Counted from the stretch's first letter, positions 44,666-53,445 are shown. The stretch: 64,000 nt of DNA from CAVVDT01 sp963747005 (GCA_963747005.1 CAVVDT010000004.1:62001-126000); one strand, 5' to 3'. Numbers and translations: made by a program. The notes: generated from the sequence alone by a model not told the origin.

Positions 44666-46096
44666 ATGAATTTCGTACCTATGGATGCCTTGCCAACTGA
44701 AGGACCTGCGCCAGGCCCCGGCAGGCTCGCACTAGCGAGGGCGCTGCAGGCCTGGGGTGCCAGACAGACCCTGCTGATGCTGCTGCCATTGCTGGCTGCG
44801 GCATTTGTTCTCATGACAGGGGTCGATCCTGCCCAGGCCATTCCAAGCTTTGCCCGCCAGACCGGCGAGCCCTGTTCGGCCTGCCACACCACCCTGCCGG
44901 AACTGACGCCGTTCGGGCGGCGCTTCAAGCTGGGCGGCTACACGCTGGGCGGAAAAAATCTGTTCACCGGCGATTTCCCGCCGGTGGCCGGCATGATCCT
45001 GCCCAGTTTCTCCCATACCGCCAAGAACCAGGATGCCAAGCCGGCGCCGGGCTTCAAGAAGAACGACAACGTTTCAGTCGACCAGGTCAGCGCGTTCTAT
45101 GGCGGCACCATTTACGGCGATCTCGGTGCCTTCATCCAGGGTACCTACGACGGTGTTGAAAATGCCGTGGCGCTCGACAACACCGACATCCGCTATGCCC
45201 GAAACACCAACATCTTTGGCAAGGACACCATCCTCGGCATCAGCGTGAATAACAACCCGACGGTGCAGGACGTGTGGAACACCACGCCGGCCTGGGGATG
45301 GCCGCAATTCGGTTCCGCCCTCGCCCCGCAGTTCTCACCGCCCGGCACTATCCTCCAGGAAGCGCTCGGCGGCCAAGTGGCAGGCGTGTCGGCCTACACC
45401 TTCTGGAACGATCTGGTCTACGCCGAAGTCGGTGGCTACTTCGCCTTGTCGAAGGGCGTTCAGAATGCCTTGGGAACCCTCGGCGACGACCGGCTGACGG
45501 CCCCTGCGCCCTATGCGCGCGTTGCCATCGAGAACACCTGGGGTGCCTACGATCTGATGGTCGGCGGATTTGTCATGGCGACCAAACTGCAACCGGGTCG
45601 GGTGCCCGGATTCGGGACCGACGACTATGTCGACGCCGGCTTCGATTCGCAGTTCCAGTACATGGGCGAGAAGAACATCTTCACGCTCAAGTTCAGCGAC
45701 ATCTACGAAGAGGCTCGATTGCATGCCTCCGTTGCCCAGGGCAGTGCCGCGAAGGTCAACAACCATCTGAACGTGCTCAACGTCTCCGGCACCTGGGTCT
45801 ACGACCACGACTACAGCCTGGCGGGCGGCTTCTTCGATGTGACGGGAAGCAACGATGCGCTGCGCTACGGTGACAGTCTGACCGGCAGCCCCCGTGGCAC
45901 CGGAGTCACCCTCGATGCGTCCTGGTCGCCCTTCATGGACGGCGGGCCGAATGCCTACAAGACCTTCAATTTCCGGCTCGGGCTCCAGTACACCCACTAC
46001 TTCGAGCTGTTCGGCAGCTCCAAGAACTTCGACGGCCTCGGCCACAATGCCAGCAACAACGACACCGTGTTCCTTTACGCGCTGGCGGTGTTCTAG
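44666..46096 (+). CDS. Cyc2-like outer-membrane cytochrome c-porin fusion
   Basis: The 476-residue protein has a long N-terminal region, a hydrophobic signal core (LLMLLPLLAAAFVLMTG) and cleavage after AQA (residue 58). A single haem c site CSACH (70-74) lies in IPSFARQTGEPCSACH followed by LPELTPFGRRFKLGGY. The remaining 380 residues alternate polar and hydrophobic residues with aromatic girdles and end in Phe (FLYALAVF), as outer-membrane beta-barrels do. A tiny N-terminal cytochrome with ARQTG-x2-C-x2-CH and PxLTPFGRxFKxxGY followed by a porin is the layout of Cyc2, the iron oxidase of Acidithiobacillus and Zetaproteobacteria. The donor or acceptor here is unproven. Confidence 0.85.
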   Translation: MNFVPMDALPTEGPAPGPGRLALARALQAWGARQTLLMLLPLLAAAFVLMTGVDPAQAIPSFARQTGEPCSACHTTLPELTPFGRRFKLGGYTLGGKNLFTGDFPPVAGMILPSFSHTAKNQDAKPAPGFKKNDNVSVDQVSAFYGGTIYGDLGAFIQGTYDGVENAVALDNTDIRYARNTNIFGKDTILGISVNNNPTVQDVWNTTPAWGWPQFGSALAPQFSPPGTILQEALGGQVAGVSAYTFWNDLVYAEVGGYFALSKGVQNALGTLGDDRLTAPAPYARVAIENTWGAYDLMVGGFVMATKLQPGRVPGFGTDDYVDAGFDSQFQYMGEKNIFTLKFSDIYEEARLHASVAQGSAAKVNNHLNVLNVSGTWVYDHDYSLAGGFFDVTGSNDALRYGDSLTGSPRGTGVTLDASWSPFMDGGPNAYKTFNFRLGLQYTHYFELFGSSKNFDGLGHNASNNDTVFLYALAVF

Positions 46097-46136
46097 CCTC
46101 GCAAGGGGTCGGAATGCCTGATTGATGCAACGACGT

Positions 46137-46179
46137 GCAGCGTCCCTGGTGAGCCATCGCCAGGGGCGCTGCGTATTTT
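46137..46179 (+). terminator. Intrinsic terminator of the Cyc2-like gene
   Basis: GCAGCGTCCCTGG (46137-46149) pairs with CCAGGGGCGCTGC (46160-46172) with one T-G wobble, and is followed by GTATTTT. It lies 40 bp after the cytochrome-porin stop and just before the convergent gene, so the Cyc2-like transcript is probably monocistronic. Confidence 0.85.
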
Positions 46180-46183
46180 GGCC

Positions 46184-47170
46184 TCAGGCGGCGTGGGCGA
46201 TGAGCGGCTTCAAGAGCGGATGGATGTCGGGCAATTCCTGGCCGATGAACTTCAGGAGCTGCCGCTCGTTTTCCTGCATGCCCCCTGCCCGGTTGATGCG
46301 CTCGATGAGCCATCGGGCCTCGCTGTCGGTGATCCGCTCAGACGATGCAATGGCGCTGTCCTGGCGCTTGCGGCGCTCCTCCCAGGCATGGTCCTTGGAA
46401 TAGGCGGCGATAATGCCGTGCAAGCCGCCGGCAAGGGCGCGGCCAAAGAAATCGACGACGCTGACCCGGTCATCGTCTTCCCAGCGTTCCAGACGCAATG
46501 CCTCTGTCCGCGAGGGCACCGCGTAGCCCGATGCCGCCATCAGATAGTTGGCGATGGCCTTGACGAAGAGATCCGACCACGACGGATGATTGTCGGAATT
46601 GCCCACCGCATCGTTGATGTCGAACAGCACTTCGGCCTCGGTGCGGGTGATGGCGATGTTGCCGTCGCCGCCATAGGCGTAAAGCATGCGCCGCAGGAGG
46701 TCGACCTCAGCGGCGCCGATGCGGAACGGCAAGAGGTCGACACCCACCCGCGTCGGACCGCTGCCGGTCAGCACGCCCGCCTTCACCTGCTCCAGGGCAA
46801 ATCCGATGAGCCGTTCAGGACTGGTCCTCGCCTTGTCGAGGACATTCACCAGCAGTTCCAGTTCCACCGATGAACTGACCCTCCCCTTGCGGCTGATGCG
46901 CGCCATCAGCCAGTTGGCATTAGCATCCGAGATATAGCCCTCGGGATCGGCCTGGTTGACGACATAGTCGGTGATCGCCTCGACGAAGAAGGTCATCCAT
47001 GCCGGCGACTGCTCGGCGCATTCATCGTCAAGCTGGAACAGCCATTCCGCCTCGTACGGCTGGATGATGCCGTCGGGATAGACCTCCCGGCGCATGGTGA
47101 GCACATCCTCGTCGCTGATCCTGCGCGCCGACAACGCACGCTGCATCACATCCGGCATCGAAACGGCCAT
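46184..47170 (-). CDS. Uncharacterised protein with internal duplication
   Basis: The 328-residue, acidic, helical protein repeats one module three times. PDGIIQPYEAEWLFQLDDEC with PAWMTFFVEAITDYVVN is matched by GDGNIAITRTEAEVLFDIND with PSWSDLFVKAIANYLMA, and by shorter copies EGYISDANANWLMARIS and SERITDSEARWLIERIN. No signal peptide, membrane helix or enzymatic motif is visible. I do not recognise a named family. It is convergent with the Cyc2-like gene and divergent from the P1 peptidase. AGGA precedes the start. Confidence 0.8.
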   Translation of the reverse strand: MAVSMPDVMQRALSARRISDEDVLTMRREVYPDGIIQPYEAEWLFQLDDECAEQSPAWMTFFVEAITDYVVNQADPEGYISDANANWLMARISRKGRVSSSVELELLVNVLDKARTSPERLIGFALEQVKAGVLTGSGPTRVGVDLLPFRIGAAEVDLLRRMLYAYGGDGNIAITRTEAEVLFDINDAVGNSDNHPSWSDLFVKAIANYLMAASGYAVPSRTEALRLERWEDDDRVSVVDFFGRALAGGLHGIIAAYSKDHAWEERRKRQDSAIASSERITDSEARWLIERINRAGGMQENERQLLKFIGQELPDIHPLLKPLIAHAA

Positions 47171-47335
47171 GTCTGTCGTCCTTTCCCACCAGGCTCACGC
47201 GTATTCCCGGCAGAATAAGGGGCCGCCATTACCATTTGGCTAACGATGTTGGCGCCGGTCGGCAGCCATTGACTTGCCCGCAATGATGGCGAATCTGGCA
47301 CCCTCATCGCCTGTTTCAAGCATGAAGGACCGATC

Positions 47336-48442
47336 ATGACTTCACCCCATTGGCTGGCGACACCATCCGGCGCGACACGCGCCCGCGGCCTCGGCATCGT
47401 CTTCGACGGCGAACCCGGCCCCTTCAACGCCATCACCGACGTCGCCGGCGTCGAGGTCGGCTACGAAACGCTGATCCGTGGCGAGGGCAAGCTGCAGGTC
47501 GGCAAGGGTCCGGTGCGTACCGGCGTCACCGCCATCCTGCCGCGCGGCCGCGCCGGCGTCGCGGTGCCATGCGCCGCCGGGGCGTTTTCCCTCAACGGCA
47601 ACGGCGAAATGACCGGTCTTGCATGGGTGGAGGAATCGGGTGAATTGCAAACTCCCATCACCATCACCAACACCCATTCCTGCGGCGTGACGCGCGATGC
47701 CACCATTCGCTGGATGGTGGAGCACGATATCGGCACCGGCCAGGACTGGGGCCTGCCGGTGGCGGCCGAAACGTATGACGGTTTCCTTAATGACATCAAC
47801 GGCTTCCATGTGAACGTTGAATCAACTTTCAAAGCCCTCGACAGCGCTCAAGGCGGCCCGCTGGAAATGGGCAGCGTCGGCGGCGGCACCGGCATGATGA
47901 CCTACGAGTTCAAGGGCGGCTCGGCGTCCTCATCGCGCCGCGTCGCAGCAGCCGGCGGCGCTTACGTGGTCGGGGCTTTCGTGCAGTCGAATTTCGGCCG
48001 CCGCCATGAACTGACGATACGCGGCATGCCGGTGGGCAGGCAACTGACCGGCGGTGAGTTCCTGTCGAAGGGAACCGGCTCAATCATTGCCGTCATCGCC
48101 ACCGATGCGCCCCTTCTGCCGCACCAGCTCAAGCGCCTGGCGCGCCGCGTTCCCCTCGGGCTCGCCCGCACCGGCACCATCGGCCACAACGGGTCGGGCG
48201 ACATTTTCCTGGCTTTCTCCACCGCCAACCGGGAAGCCTTTACCATGCCGAGCGGCCAGTCCCGGCAGATGCAGGCGCTGGGCAACGAAGACATGGACCC
48301 GTTGTTCCAGGCGGTGGTGGAGACAATCGAGGAGGCGGTGATCGATGCCATGGTCGCCAACCGCACCATGACCGGTATCGACGGCTTCACCGTCCAGGCC
48401 CTGCCGCACGATCGCCTGCTGGCGGCGCTGCGGCGAGCCTAA
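47336..48442 (+). CDS. P1-family (DmpA-type) aminopeptidase
   Basis: The 368-residue protein belongs to peptidase family S58 (DmpA, L-aminopeptidase/D-esterase), which self-cleaves before the nucleophilic Ser. It has ARGLGIVFDGEPGPFNAITDV at the start (partial), VRTGVTAILPRG, the TNTHSCGVTRDA block, GSVGGGTGMM and the segment FKGGSASSSRR, where the Gly-Ser processing bond is expected. The C-terminal GHNGSGDIFLAFS strand is typical. Such enzymes release N-terminal amino acids, including D-forms. AAGGA precedes the ATG. It overlaps the convergent sulfotransferase gene by four bases. Confidence 0.9.
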   Translation: MTSPHWLATPSGATRARGLGIVFDGEPGPFNAITDVAGVEVGYETLIRGEGKLQVGKGPVRTGVTAILPRGRAGVAVPCAAGAFSLNGNGEMTGLAWVEESGELQTPITITNTHSCGVTRDATIRWMVEHDIGTGQDWGLPVAAETYDGFLNDINGFHVNVESTFKALDSAQGGPLEMGSVGGGTGMMTYEFKGGSASSSRRVAAAGGAYVVGAFVQSNFGRRHELTIRGMPVGRQLTGGEFLSKGTGSIIAVIATDAPLLPHQLKRLARRVPLGLARTGTIGHNGSGDIFLAFSTANREAFTMPSGQSRQMQALGNEDMDPLFQAVVETIEEAVIDAMVANRTMTGIDGFTVQALPHDRLLAALRRA

Positions 48443-49332
48443 ACGGACTGCTCGGTATCGCCATCCAGCACCAGGCGTGGATACCCGTATTGCCGAAAGT
48501 CATCGCCAAAGCAGGTGTAGACCAGGCGTTCGGTTTCCTCATCATAGAACGAGCGATAGGCAGGCAGATTGCGGTTCTCGATGCTCGCGAGGTCGACCAC
48601 CACGTCCGTGGCCAATTTCGCCTCTTGCCCGGAACTCCAGGCGGCGGCCGGCGCTGGATCGCTATCGTTATGATGCTTGGACATCCTGAAGTCTTCGAGC
48701 GGTGATTCATCCAGGCCGAAATCAGCCTCCAGCCGCTTGATCTCCTCGGCAAAGTTCTCCAGCTTGATATAGCGTGAGACGTAGTCTTCTTCGCTCGGCA
48801 GATATTGTTGGGCGATATGACTGTTGATTTTCCCGACCGAAACGCCGACAGCCGCCACGTGCCGCATGAAGTCGCGAAACGAAAGGCACAGCGCATCACC
48901 ATGCGGCTTGCCGGCCCGCTCCCGCGCCGCGCGCACCAATGCCATTTCCCGGTCTCTGCGCTGGGTCGGCAGGTTGGCGTTGCGGACCACTTGCAGAAAC
49001 GAGCTGACGGTGCGCTCGTAGGGATTGCGAACCAGCTTGACGATCGTCCGTTCGCGCGTTCGCAGCAAGCGTTTCGTTTCGGCCGCATAGCCGGGCTGGC
49101 GCTGAAAGACCTCAGTGCGATACTTGTGGACCCACCTGCCGTAAACGAGCGCTGCATCCAGCTTGCCGGCGTGAAAGAAAAACCACTTGACCAGCGAGGT
49201 GCATCCCGCCTTTGGGGTGAACAACAGTACCAGCGGGAAATCGGGTGCATGCAGGGGGTGCAGCCGCGACAACGAGGCATCCGGGCGCGCCAGATTGAAC
49301 GCCTGCTCCGCGAATCGTTTGACAACATTCAA
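48439..49332 (-). CDS. Sulfotransferase family protein (sulfotransferase_2-like)
   Basis: The 297-residue protein shows the two PAPS-binding elements. The 5'-phosphosulfate loop is in LLFTPKAGCTSLVKWFFFH (near residue 37) and the 3'-phosphate motif is in VKLVRNPYERTVSSFLQ (near 100). This is the membrane-linked carbohydrate sulfotransferase type. It faces left, opposite to the next two sulfotransferase-like genes, from which it is separated by 257 bp. The acceptor is unknown; surface polysaccharide is plausible. No PAPS synthesis genes are in view. Confidence 0.86.
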   Translation of the reverse strand: MNVVKRFAEQAFNLARPDASLSRLHPLHAPDFPLVLLFTPKAGCTSLVKWFFFHAGKLDAALVYGRWVHKYRTEVFQRQPGYAAETKRLLRTRERTIVKLVRNPYERTVSSFLQVVRNANLPTQRRDREMALVRAARERAGKPHGDALCLSFRDFMRHVAAVGVSVGKINSHIAQQYLPSEEDYVSRYIKLENFAEEIKRLEADFGLDESPLEDFRMSKHHNDSDPAPAAAWSSGQEAKLATDVVVDLASIENRNLPAYRSFYDEETERLVYTCFGDDFRQYGYPRLVLDGDTEQSV

Positions 49333-49486
49333 ACTGCCGGTTCCATTTGTTGTGATGCGATTGTCTGGAATGACGAAACCGCCAACTGCAGCGGCCGCCC
49401 CACGCCGACTTGCCTATTTGATTTTGCAACGAGTTTCAATGCTCGAGGCCTGCCGGCAAGGCACCCCATATGCCTGCAGCCTGTAG

Positions 49487-49517
49487 GCCGGACGTCGATG
49501 ATCGATTGCCGTCCGGC
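49487..49517. repeat. Hairpin in front of the tandem sulfotransferase genes
   Basis: GCCGGACG (49487-49494) pairs perfectly with CGTCCGGC (49510-49517). It lies about 70 bp before the first tandem gene, in a 257-bp gap that otherwise holds nothing clear. No T-tract follows. Confidence 0.4.
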
Positions 49518-49589
49518 ATCGGACATGTCTTGACACCTGAAGACCCGCTGGCACAAAAGCCCCACTCGTTGTGGTCGCGAAAGTCCAAG

Positions 49590-50660
49590 ATGCCGCTTTG
49601 CACTCTCCATATCGGCCTGCCCAAGTCCGGCTCGACAAGCATTCAGAGCATGATCTTCGCCAACCGGACGCGGCTGGCCAGGCAAGGAATCTATGTCCCC
49701 GAGGCCAGTACCAACGGCTACCGTCGCGCCGACCATCATATGCTGGCGTGGGAAATCATCGGCAAAACAGCGCACCAGGGCGCGCAGGGCCACCGCGAGA
49801 CCCTCAAGACCGAGCTGGCACGCCGCCGCAATCCCGAGCACATATTGATCACCTCAGAATATTTTCAGGACAGGCTGAAGTCGGTCTCCTACCTCGAGGG
49901 CCTGCGCGACGAATTCGCAGCGCTCGGCTATCGCCTGCGCCTTGTTGCCTATGTGCGCCCGCAACCCGAGTACATCAATTCCAACTACGCGCAGAACGTG
50001 AAATTGCTGTTCAACAATCAGGGCATCAAACAATACGTGGAGCGTTCGCTGCGTCTCGGCCGCTACAACTACAAGATGCTTTTGTTGCCCGCCTTCAGCC
50101 TCGACGGCATCGATGTCGTCTACCGTCCCTTCAACCGGGAGGTCGTGGACCGCGGAGTTTGCGAGGACTTTCTGGCGACGCTCGGGCTCGACGAGCGGGC
50201 CATAGCCGGGATGAAGATGCCGTCCGTCGAGAACGCCAGCCCCGGTCCCAAGACCCTGGCGCTGTGCCTGGCCATCTCCCGCAGGTTGGCCAGGGAAAAC
50301 ATCATCCTTAACGACGATGAACGCAACAAGGCGAGCCGCATGATCCAGGACCTGGGCGATCACCTCGGCTGGAATGCGGTGAAGTTTGCCGGCATCAACA
50401 AGCAGAACGCGCAGCGCATGCGCATACGCTTCGGCCCCGGCAACAACAAGTTTGCCTCCACGGTATGGCATCAGTCATGGCGGGAAGTCTTTGGCAAGGA
50501 TTGCTGGACCCCGGCGCCGTACAACGCGTTTCATCGCAACAAGGCCACGGGGCACGACAGGGCCGAGTTCAGGCATGCCGAGATGACGGCCTGGAAGCTG
50601 TTGAGACTCGACACATATGAAGGCAAGCGGACATTCGCCGAGCTTGACCGCACTGCCTAA
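49590..50660 (+). CDS. Sulfotransferase-like P-loop protein, tandem copy 1
   Basis: The 356-residue protein opens with CTLHIGLPKSGSTSIQSMIF, the PAPS-binding loop of sulfotransferases, and has a 3'-phosphate-type segment in RLVAYVRPQPEYINSNYAQ. It ends with a conserved FASTVWHQSWREVFGKDCWTP block (partial) shared with the next gene. The two proteins align along most of their length. The start at 49590 is the first Met of the shared region; the frame extends 40 codons upstream without similarity. Confidence 0.8.
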   Translation: MPLCTLHIGLPKSGSTSIQSMIFANRTRLARQGIYVPEASTNGYRRADHHMLAWEIIGKTAHQGAQGHRETLKTELARRRNPEHILITSEYFQDRLKSVSYLEGLRDEFAALGYRLRLVAYVRPQPEYINSNYAQNVKLLFNNQGIKQYVERSLRLGRYNYKMLLLPAFSLDGIDVVYRPFNREVVDRGVCEDFLATLGLDERAIAGMKMPSVENASPGPKTLALCLAISRRLARENIILNDDERNKASRMIQDLGDHLGWNAVKFAGINKQNAQRMRIRFGPGNNKFASTVWHQSWREVFGKDCWTPAPYNAFHRNKATGHDRAEFRHAEMTAWKLLRLDTYEGKRTFAELDRTA

Positions 50661-50731
50661 GCGGCCTAGGGCCTTTTTAGCAACAGGGTCTGGCACCGAA
50701 CCGCAGGGCAACCAGTGAACATTGATTGAAG

Positions 50732-51874
50732 ATGCCCATTTGCACGCTCCATATCGGCCTGCCCAAGACCGGATCGACGAGTATTCAAACGACGATTCTG
50801 ACCAATCGCAGCCGTCTCGCGGGCCACGGCATTTATGTGCCCCAGACAGGCACGGACGGATTGCGGCACAACCATCACGAAATTGCCCTGGAGTTCCTCA
50901 AATCCAGGGAGCAGGTGGCGCCGGGCGGCTTGCTTGATGCACTTCGCGGCGAACTGGAAGATGCCGGCCATCCCGGCCATGTTCTCATTTCAGCCGAATC
51001 GCTCCACGCCAGACTGCACAATCCCCACTATGTCGCCCGGTTGCGCGATGCCTTTTCGGCCATGGGATATGGATTGCGGCTCATTGCCTACCTGCGGCCG
51101 CAGGTTGCCTACATCAATTCCTTTTATTCCCAGGACAGCAAGTACCTGACCAACACGCTCGACGTGGATGCGTTCGTGACGCGCGCCTTGAGCGTCAATC
51201 GCTATAATTATCGCGCGTTGCTGATGCCTGCTTTCCGCATGGAGGGTGTTGAGACTATCTACCGGCCGTTCAATCGCGAGATCGTTGAAAGCGGGGTCGT
51301 CGAAGACTTCCTGGCTGCGTTGGGTCTCGATGCGACGGCAATCGGTGCGATGACCATCTCGCCGCCTCGAAACATCAGTCCGGGGCCCAAGTCGGTCGCC
51401 GCCTTCGTCGAGCTTGGCCGTAGAGTGAGCGCCCACGGCATCGACCTCTCTCTTTCGGACCGCCGCGAGGTCAGGCGAGCCGTCCTGAAGCTCGGCGATC
51501 GCTTGAAATGGAACCAGAATGGCTTTTCAGGCATCAATGCAACCCAGGCACAATCGATCCGCGATCGCTTTGCCAAGGGTAACGACGTACTTGCCTCGAA
51601 AGTCTGGAGTCGGCGGTGGGAAGCTGTCTTCGGCGCCGATTGCTGGACCCCCGCGCCCTATAGCGCCTTCGATCGCGCCAAGGCCTCGGGCCCCGAGGCA
51701 GGCGAGTTCGATGACATCGTCGAGCGTGTCTGGCATTCGCTGAAGGACGGCAAGGCCGCCGAGCTGGCCGCCGGGACCGATCTACTGCATACGCCCCGCC
51801 CCGCCCGTGAGTTCCTCAGGAAACTCCGAGCTTTTTCTGCAGGCTTGAAGACGAGGTGGTATACTGGAACATGA
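50732..51874 (+). CDS. Sulfotransferase-like P-loop protein, tandem copy 2
   Basis: The 380-residue paralogue of the preceding gene has CTLHIGLPKTGSTSIQTTIL at the same place, RLIAYLRPQVAYINSFYSQ, a shared VVEDFLAALGLDATAI segment and the C-terminal VFGADCWTPAPYSAFDRAKA (partial). The pair arose by tandem duplication, now clearly diverged. The last 59 bp overlap the 3' end of the convergent ferredoxin-NADP reductase gene, so its C-terminal tail (after about residue 360) is read antisense to that gene. The ATG at 50732 is preferred over a TTG two codons earlier. Confidence 0.8.
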   Translation: MPICTLHIGLPKTGSTSIQTTILTNRSRLAGHGIYVPQTGTDGLRHNHHEIALEFLKSREQVAPGGLLDALRGELEDAGHPGHVLISAESLHARLHNPHYVARLRDAFSAMGYGLRLIAYLRPQVAYINSFYSQDSKYLTNTLDVDAFVTRALSVNRYNYRALLMPAFRMEGVETIYRPFNREIVESGVVEDFLAALGLDATAIGAMTISPPRNISPGPKSVAAFVELGRRVSAHGIDLSLSDRREVRRAVLKLGDRLKWNQNGFSGINATQAQSIRDRFAKGNDVLASKVWSRRWEAVFGADCWTPAPYSAFDRAKASGPEAGEFDDIVERVWHSLKDGKAAELAAGTDLLHTPRPAREFLRKLRAFSAGLKTRWYTGT

Positions 51875-52844
51875 GCCGCTCGCCTGGGTTGATGTAGTGA
51901 AAGGCCTGCTGCGCCATGAGCGCCGCCTCGTGAAAGCCTGACAGGATGAGCTTCAGCTTGCCCTCGTAGGTGTTGATATCGCCGATCGCGAAGATGCCCG
52001 GCTCCGAGCTTTCGAATTTGGCGGTATCGACCGGTATCAGGTTGTGCTCGAGATTGAGGCCCCATTCCGCCACCGGCCCGAGCTTCATGGTCAGCCCGAA
52101 GAACGGCAGGATGGTGTCGCAGGCGACCTCGAATTCGCCATCCGGTCCCTTCGCCTTGACGCCGCGGAGCGCCCCGCCCTCGCCCATGAGTCCCGTTACC
52201 TGCCCCAGCTTGAACGACATGGCGCCATCGGCCACCAGCTTGTGCATCTTGTTGACGCTGTCGGGTGAGGCGCGGAACTCAGCGCGCCGATGCAACAGGG
52301 TCATGGAGCGGGCCAGGGGTTGCAGGTTGATCGTCCAGTCAAGGGCGCTGTCGCCGCCGCCGATGATGAGGATGTCCTTGTCGCGGAATGCCTCCATCTT
52401 CCTGACCGAATAGAAGACGGATTTACCCTCGTAGTCGTCGATGCCCGGTATCGGCGGCTTCTTGGGCTGGAAACTGCCACCACCGGCGGCGATCACCACG
52501 ACCTTGCAGTGGAAGACAAGCCCGCCGTCGGTCTCCACCACGAAATCGTTGTCGCCGCGCCTGGTGAGACCGGTCACCATCTGGTTGAAATGGAAGCCCG
52601 CCTTGAACGGATGGATCTGCTCCATCAGCCGTTCGGTCAGTTCCTGGCCGGTGACGATGGGCAGGGCCGGAATGTCGTAGATGGGCTTTTCCGGGTAGAG
52701 CTCGGTGCACTGGCCGCCCGGCCGGTCGAGAATGTCGATGACCTGGCACTTGATGTCCAGAAGCCCGAGTTCGAATACGGCAAACAGCCCGATTGGACCC
52801 GCACCGATGATCACGGCATCGGTGGTGATGGCCTCATGGCTCAT
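51816..52844 (-). CDS. Thioredoxin-reductase-like ferredoxin-NADP+ reductase
   Basis: The 342-residue flavoprotein has the FAD loop VIIGAGPIGLFAVFELG near the start, the NADP loop IIGGGDSALDWTINL, and the C-terminal FAD segment GIFAIGDINTYEGKLKLIL. It lacks the CxxC of thioredoxin reductases and ends in SSSSLQKKLG, which identifies the TrxR-like ferredoxin/flavodoxin-NADP reductase family (YumC type). The ferredoxin gene just upstream would be its natural partner but is frameshifted. Its 3' end overlaps the convergent sulfotransferase by 59 bp; both C-termini look genuine on family or paralogue grounds. Confidence 0.93.
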   Translation of the reverse strand: MSHEAITTDAVIIGAGPIGLFAVFELGLLDIKCQVIDILDRPGGQCTELYPEKPIYDIPALPIVTGQELTERLMEQIHPFKAGFHFNQMVTGLTRRGDNDFVVETDGGLVFHCKVVVIAAGGGSFQPKKPPIPGIDDYEGKSVFYSVRKMEAFRDKDILIIGGGDSALDWTINLQPLARSMTLLHRRAEFRASPDSVNKMHKLVADGAMSFKLGQVTGLMGEGGALRGVKAKGPDGEFEVACDTILPFFGLTMKLGPVAEWGLNLEHNLIPVDTAKFESSEPGIFAIGDINTYEGKLKLILSGFHEAALMAQQAFHYINPGERLMFQYTTSSSSLQKKLGVS

Positions 52845-52914
52845 GACGGCAACTCCATTGCTTGGGAAGCACTGATCGCGCGAGGGCCAGGCGCCCCCGG
52901 TGAAAGCGAAGAAT

Positions 52915-53236
52915 TCAGAACTGCTTTTCGGGCACCCGCACGGTGAGCCCGTCGAGACTTTCCGAGACCTTGATCTGGCATGACAGGCGCGATGAGTTCG
53001 CGCACGTCGAAGGCAAAGTCCAGCATGTCCTCTTCCATCTCCGAGCGCCCGCCCACGGCCTCCAGCCAGTCCGGTTCCACATAGACATGACAGGTGGCGC
53101 AGGCGCAGGCACCGCCGCAATCGGCATCGATCCCCGGCACCATGTTCTTCACTGCCGCTTCCATGACCGACATGCCGGGCGTGGCATCGACTTCGTGCTG
53201 ATTTCCATTGTGCTCGATAAAAGTAATCTTGGCCAT
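52915..53236 (-). pseudogene. [2Fe-2S] ferredoxin with a frameshift before the fourth Cys ligand
   Basis: The N-terminal 80 residues match adrenodoxin-type ferredoxins: AKITFIEHNGNQHEV, then ADCGGACACATCHVYV with three cluster ligands. After DVRE the frame goes wrong. The expected end, SRLSCQIKVSESLDG through VRVPEKQF with the fourth ligand Cys, continues in another frame and stops at 52915. One extra base near 52990-53000 explains this: the gene is 322 bp, one more than 321. Read straight on, the product is 131 residues, loses the fourth Cys and ends at 52841 inside the reductase start codon. It may be a real mutation, a sequencing error or recoding. Confidence 0.85.
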
Positions 53237-53445
53237 TTGTTCAAACCGTCGAATCTGGAGAGATGAGCGGCCTTCGATACCGAAACGGGCCGCGGCGGAC
53301 CGCCGGTTCAAGACCAGCCGCGAGGTTAATTAGTGGATTGCTTGTGCAAAGACAATGCACCAGTCGCTCAAAGGGTGGGGCCAATTGACATGGGGGGAGC
53401 GCAAATGTGTTGCGCCCGGCGGGCACGGCCACGCCGCATGCCGAA

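Noticed and set aside
50663..50678. Short GGCC hairpin with T5 after the first tandem sulfotransferase
   Set aside because: The stem is only four base pairs. It is too weak to call a terminator, and the next gene is close.
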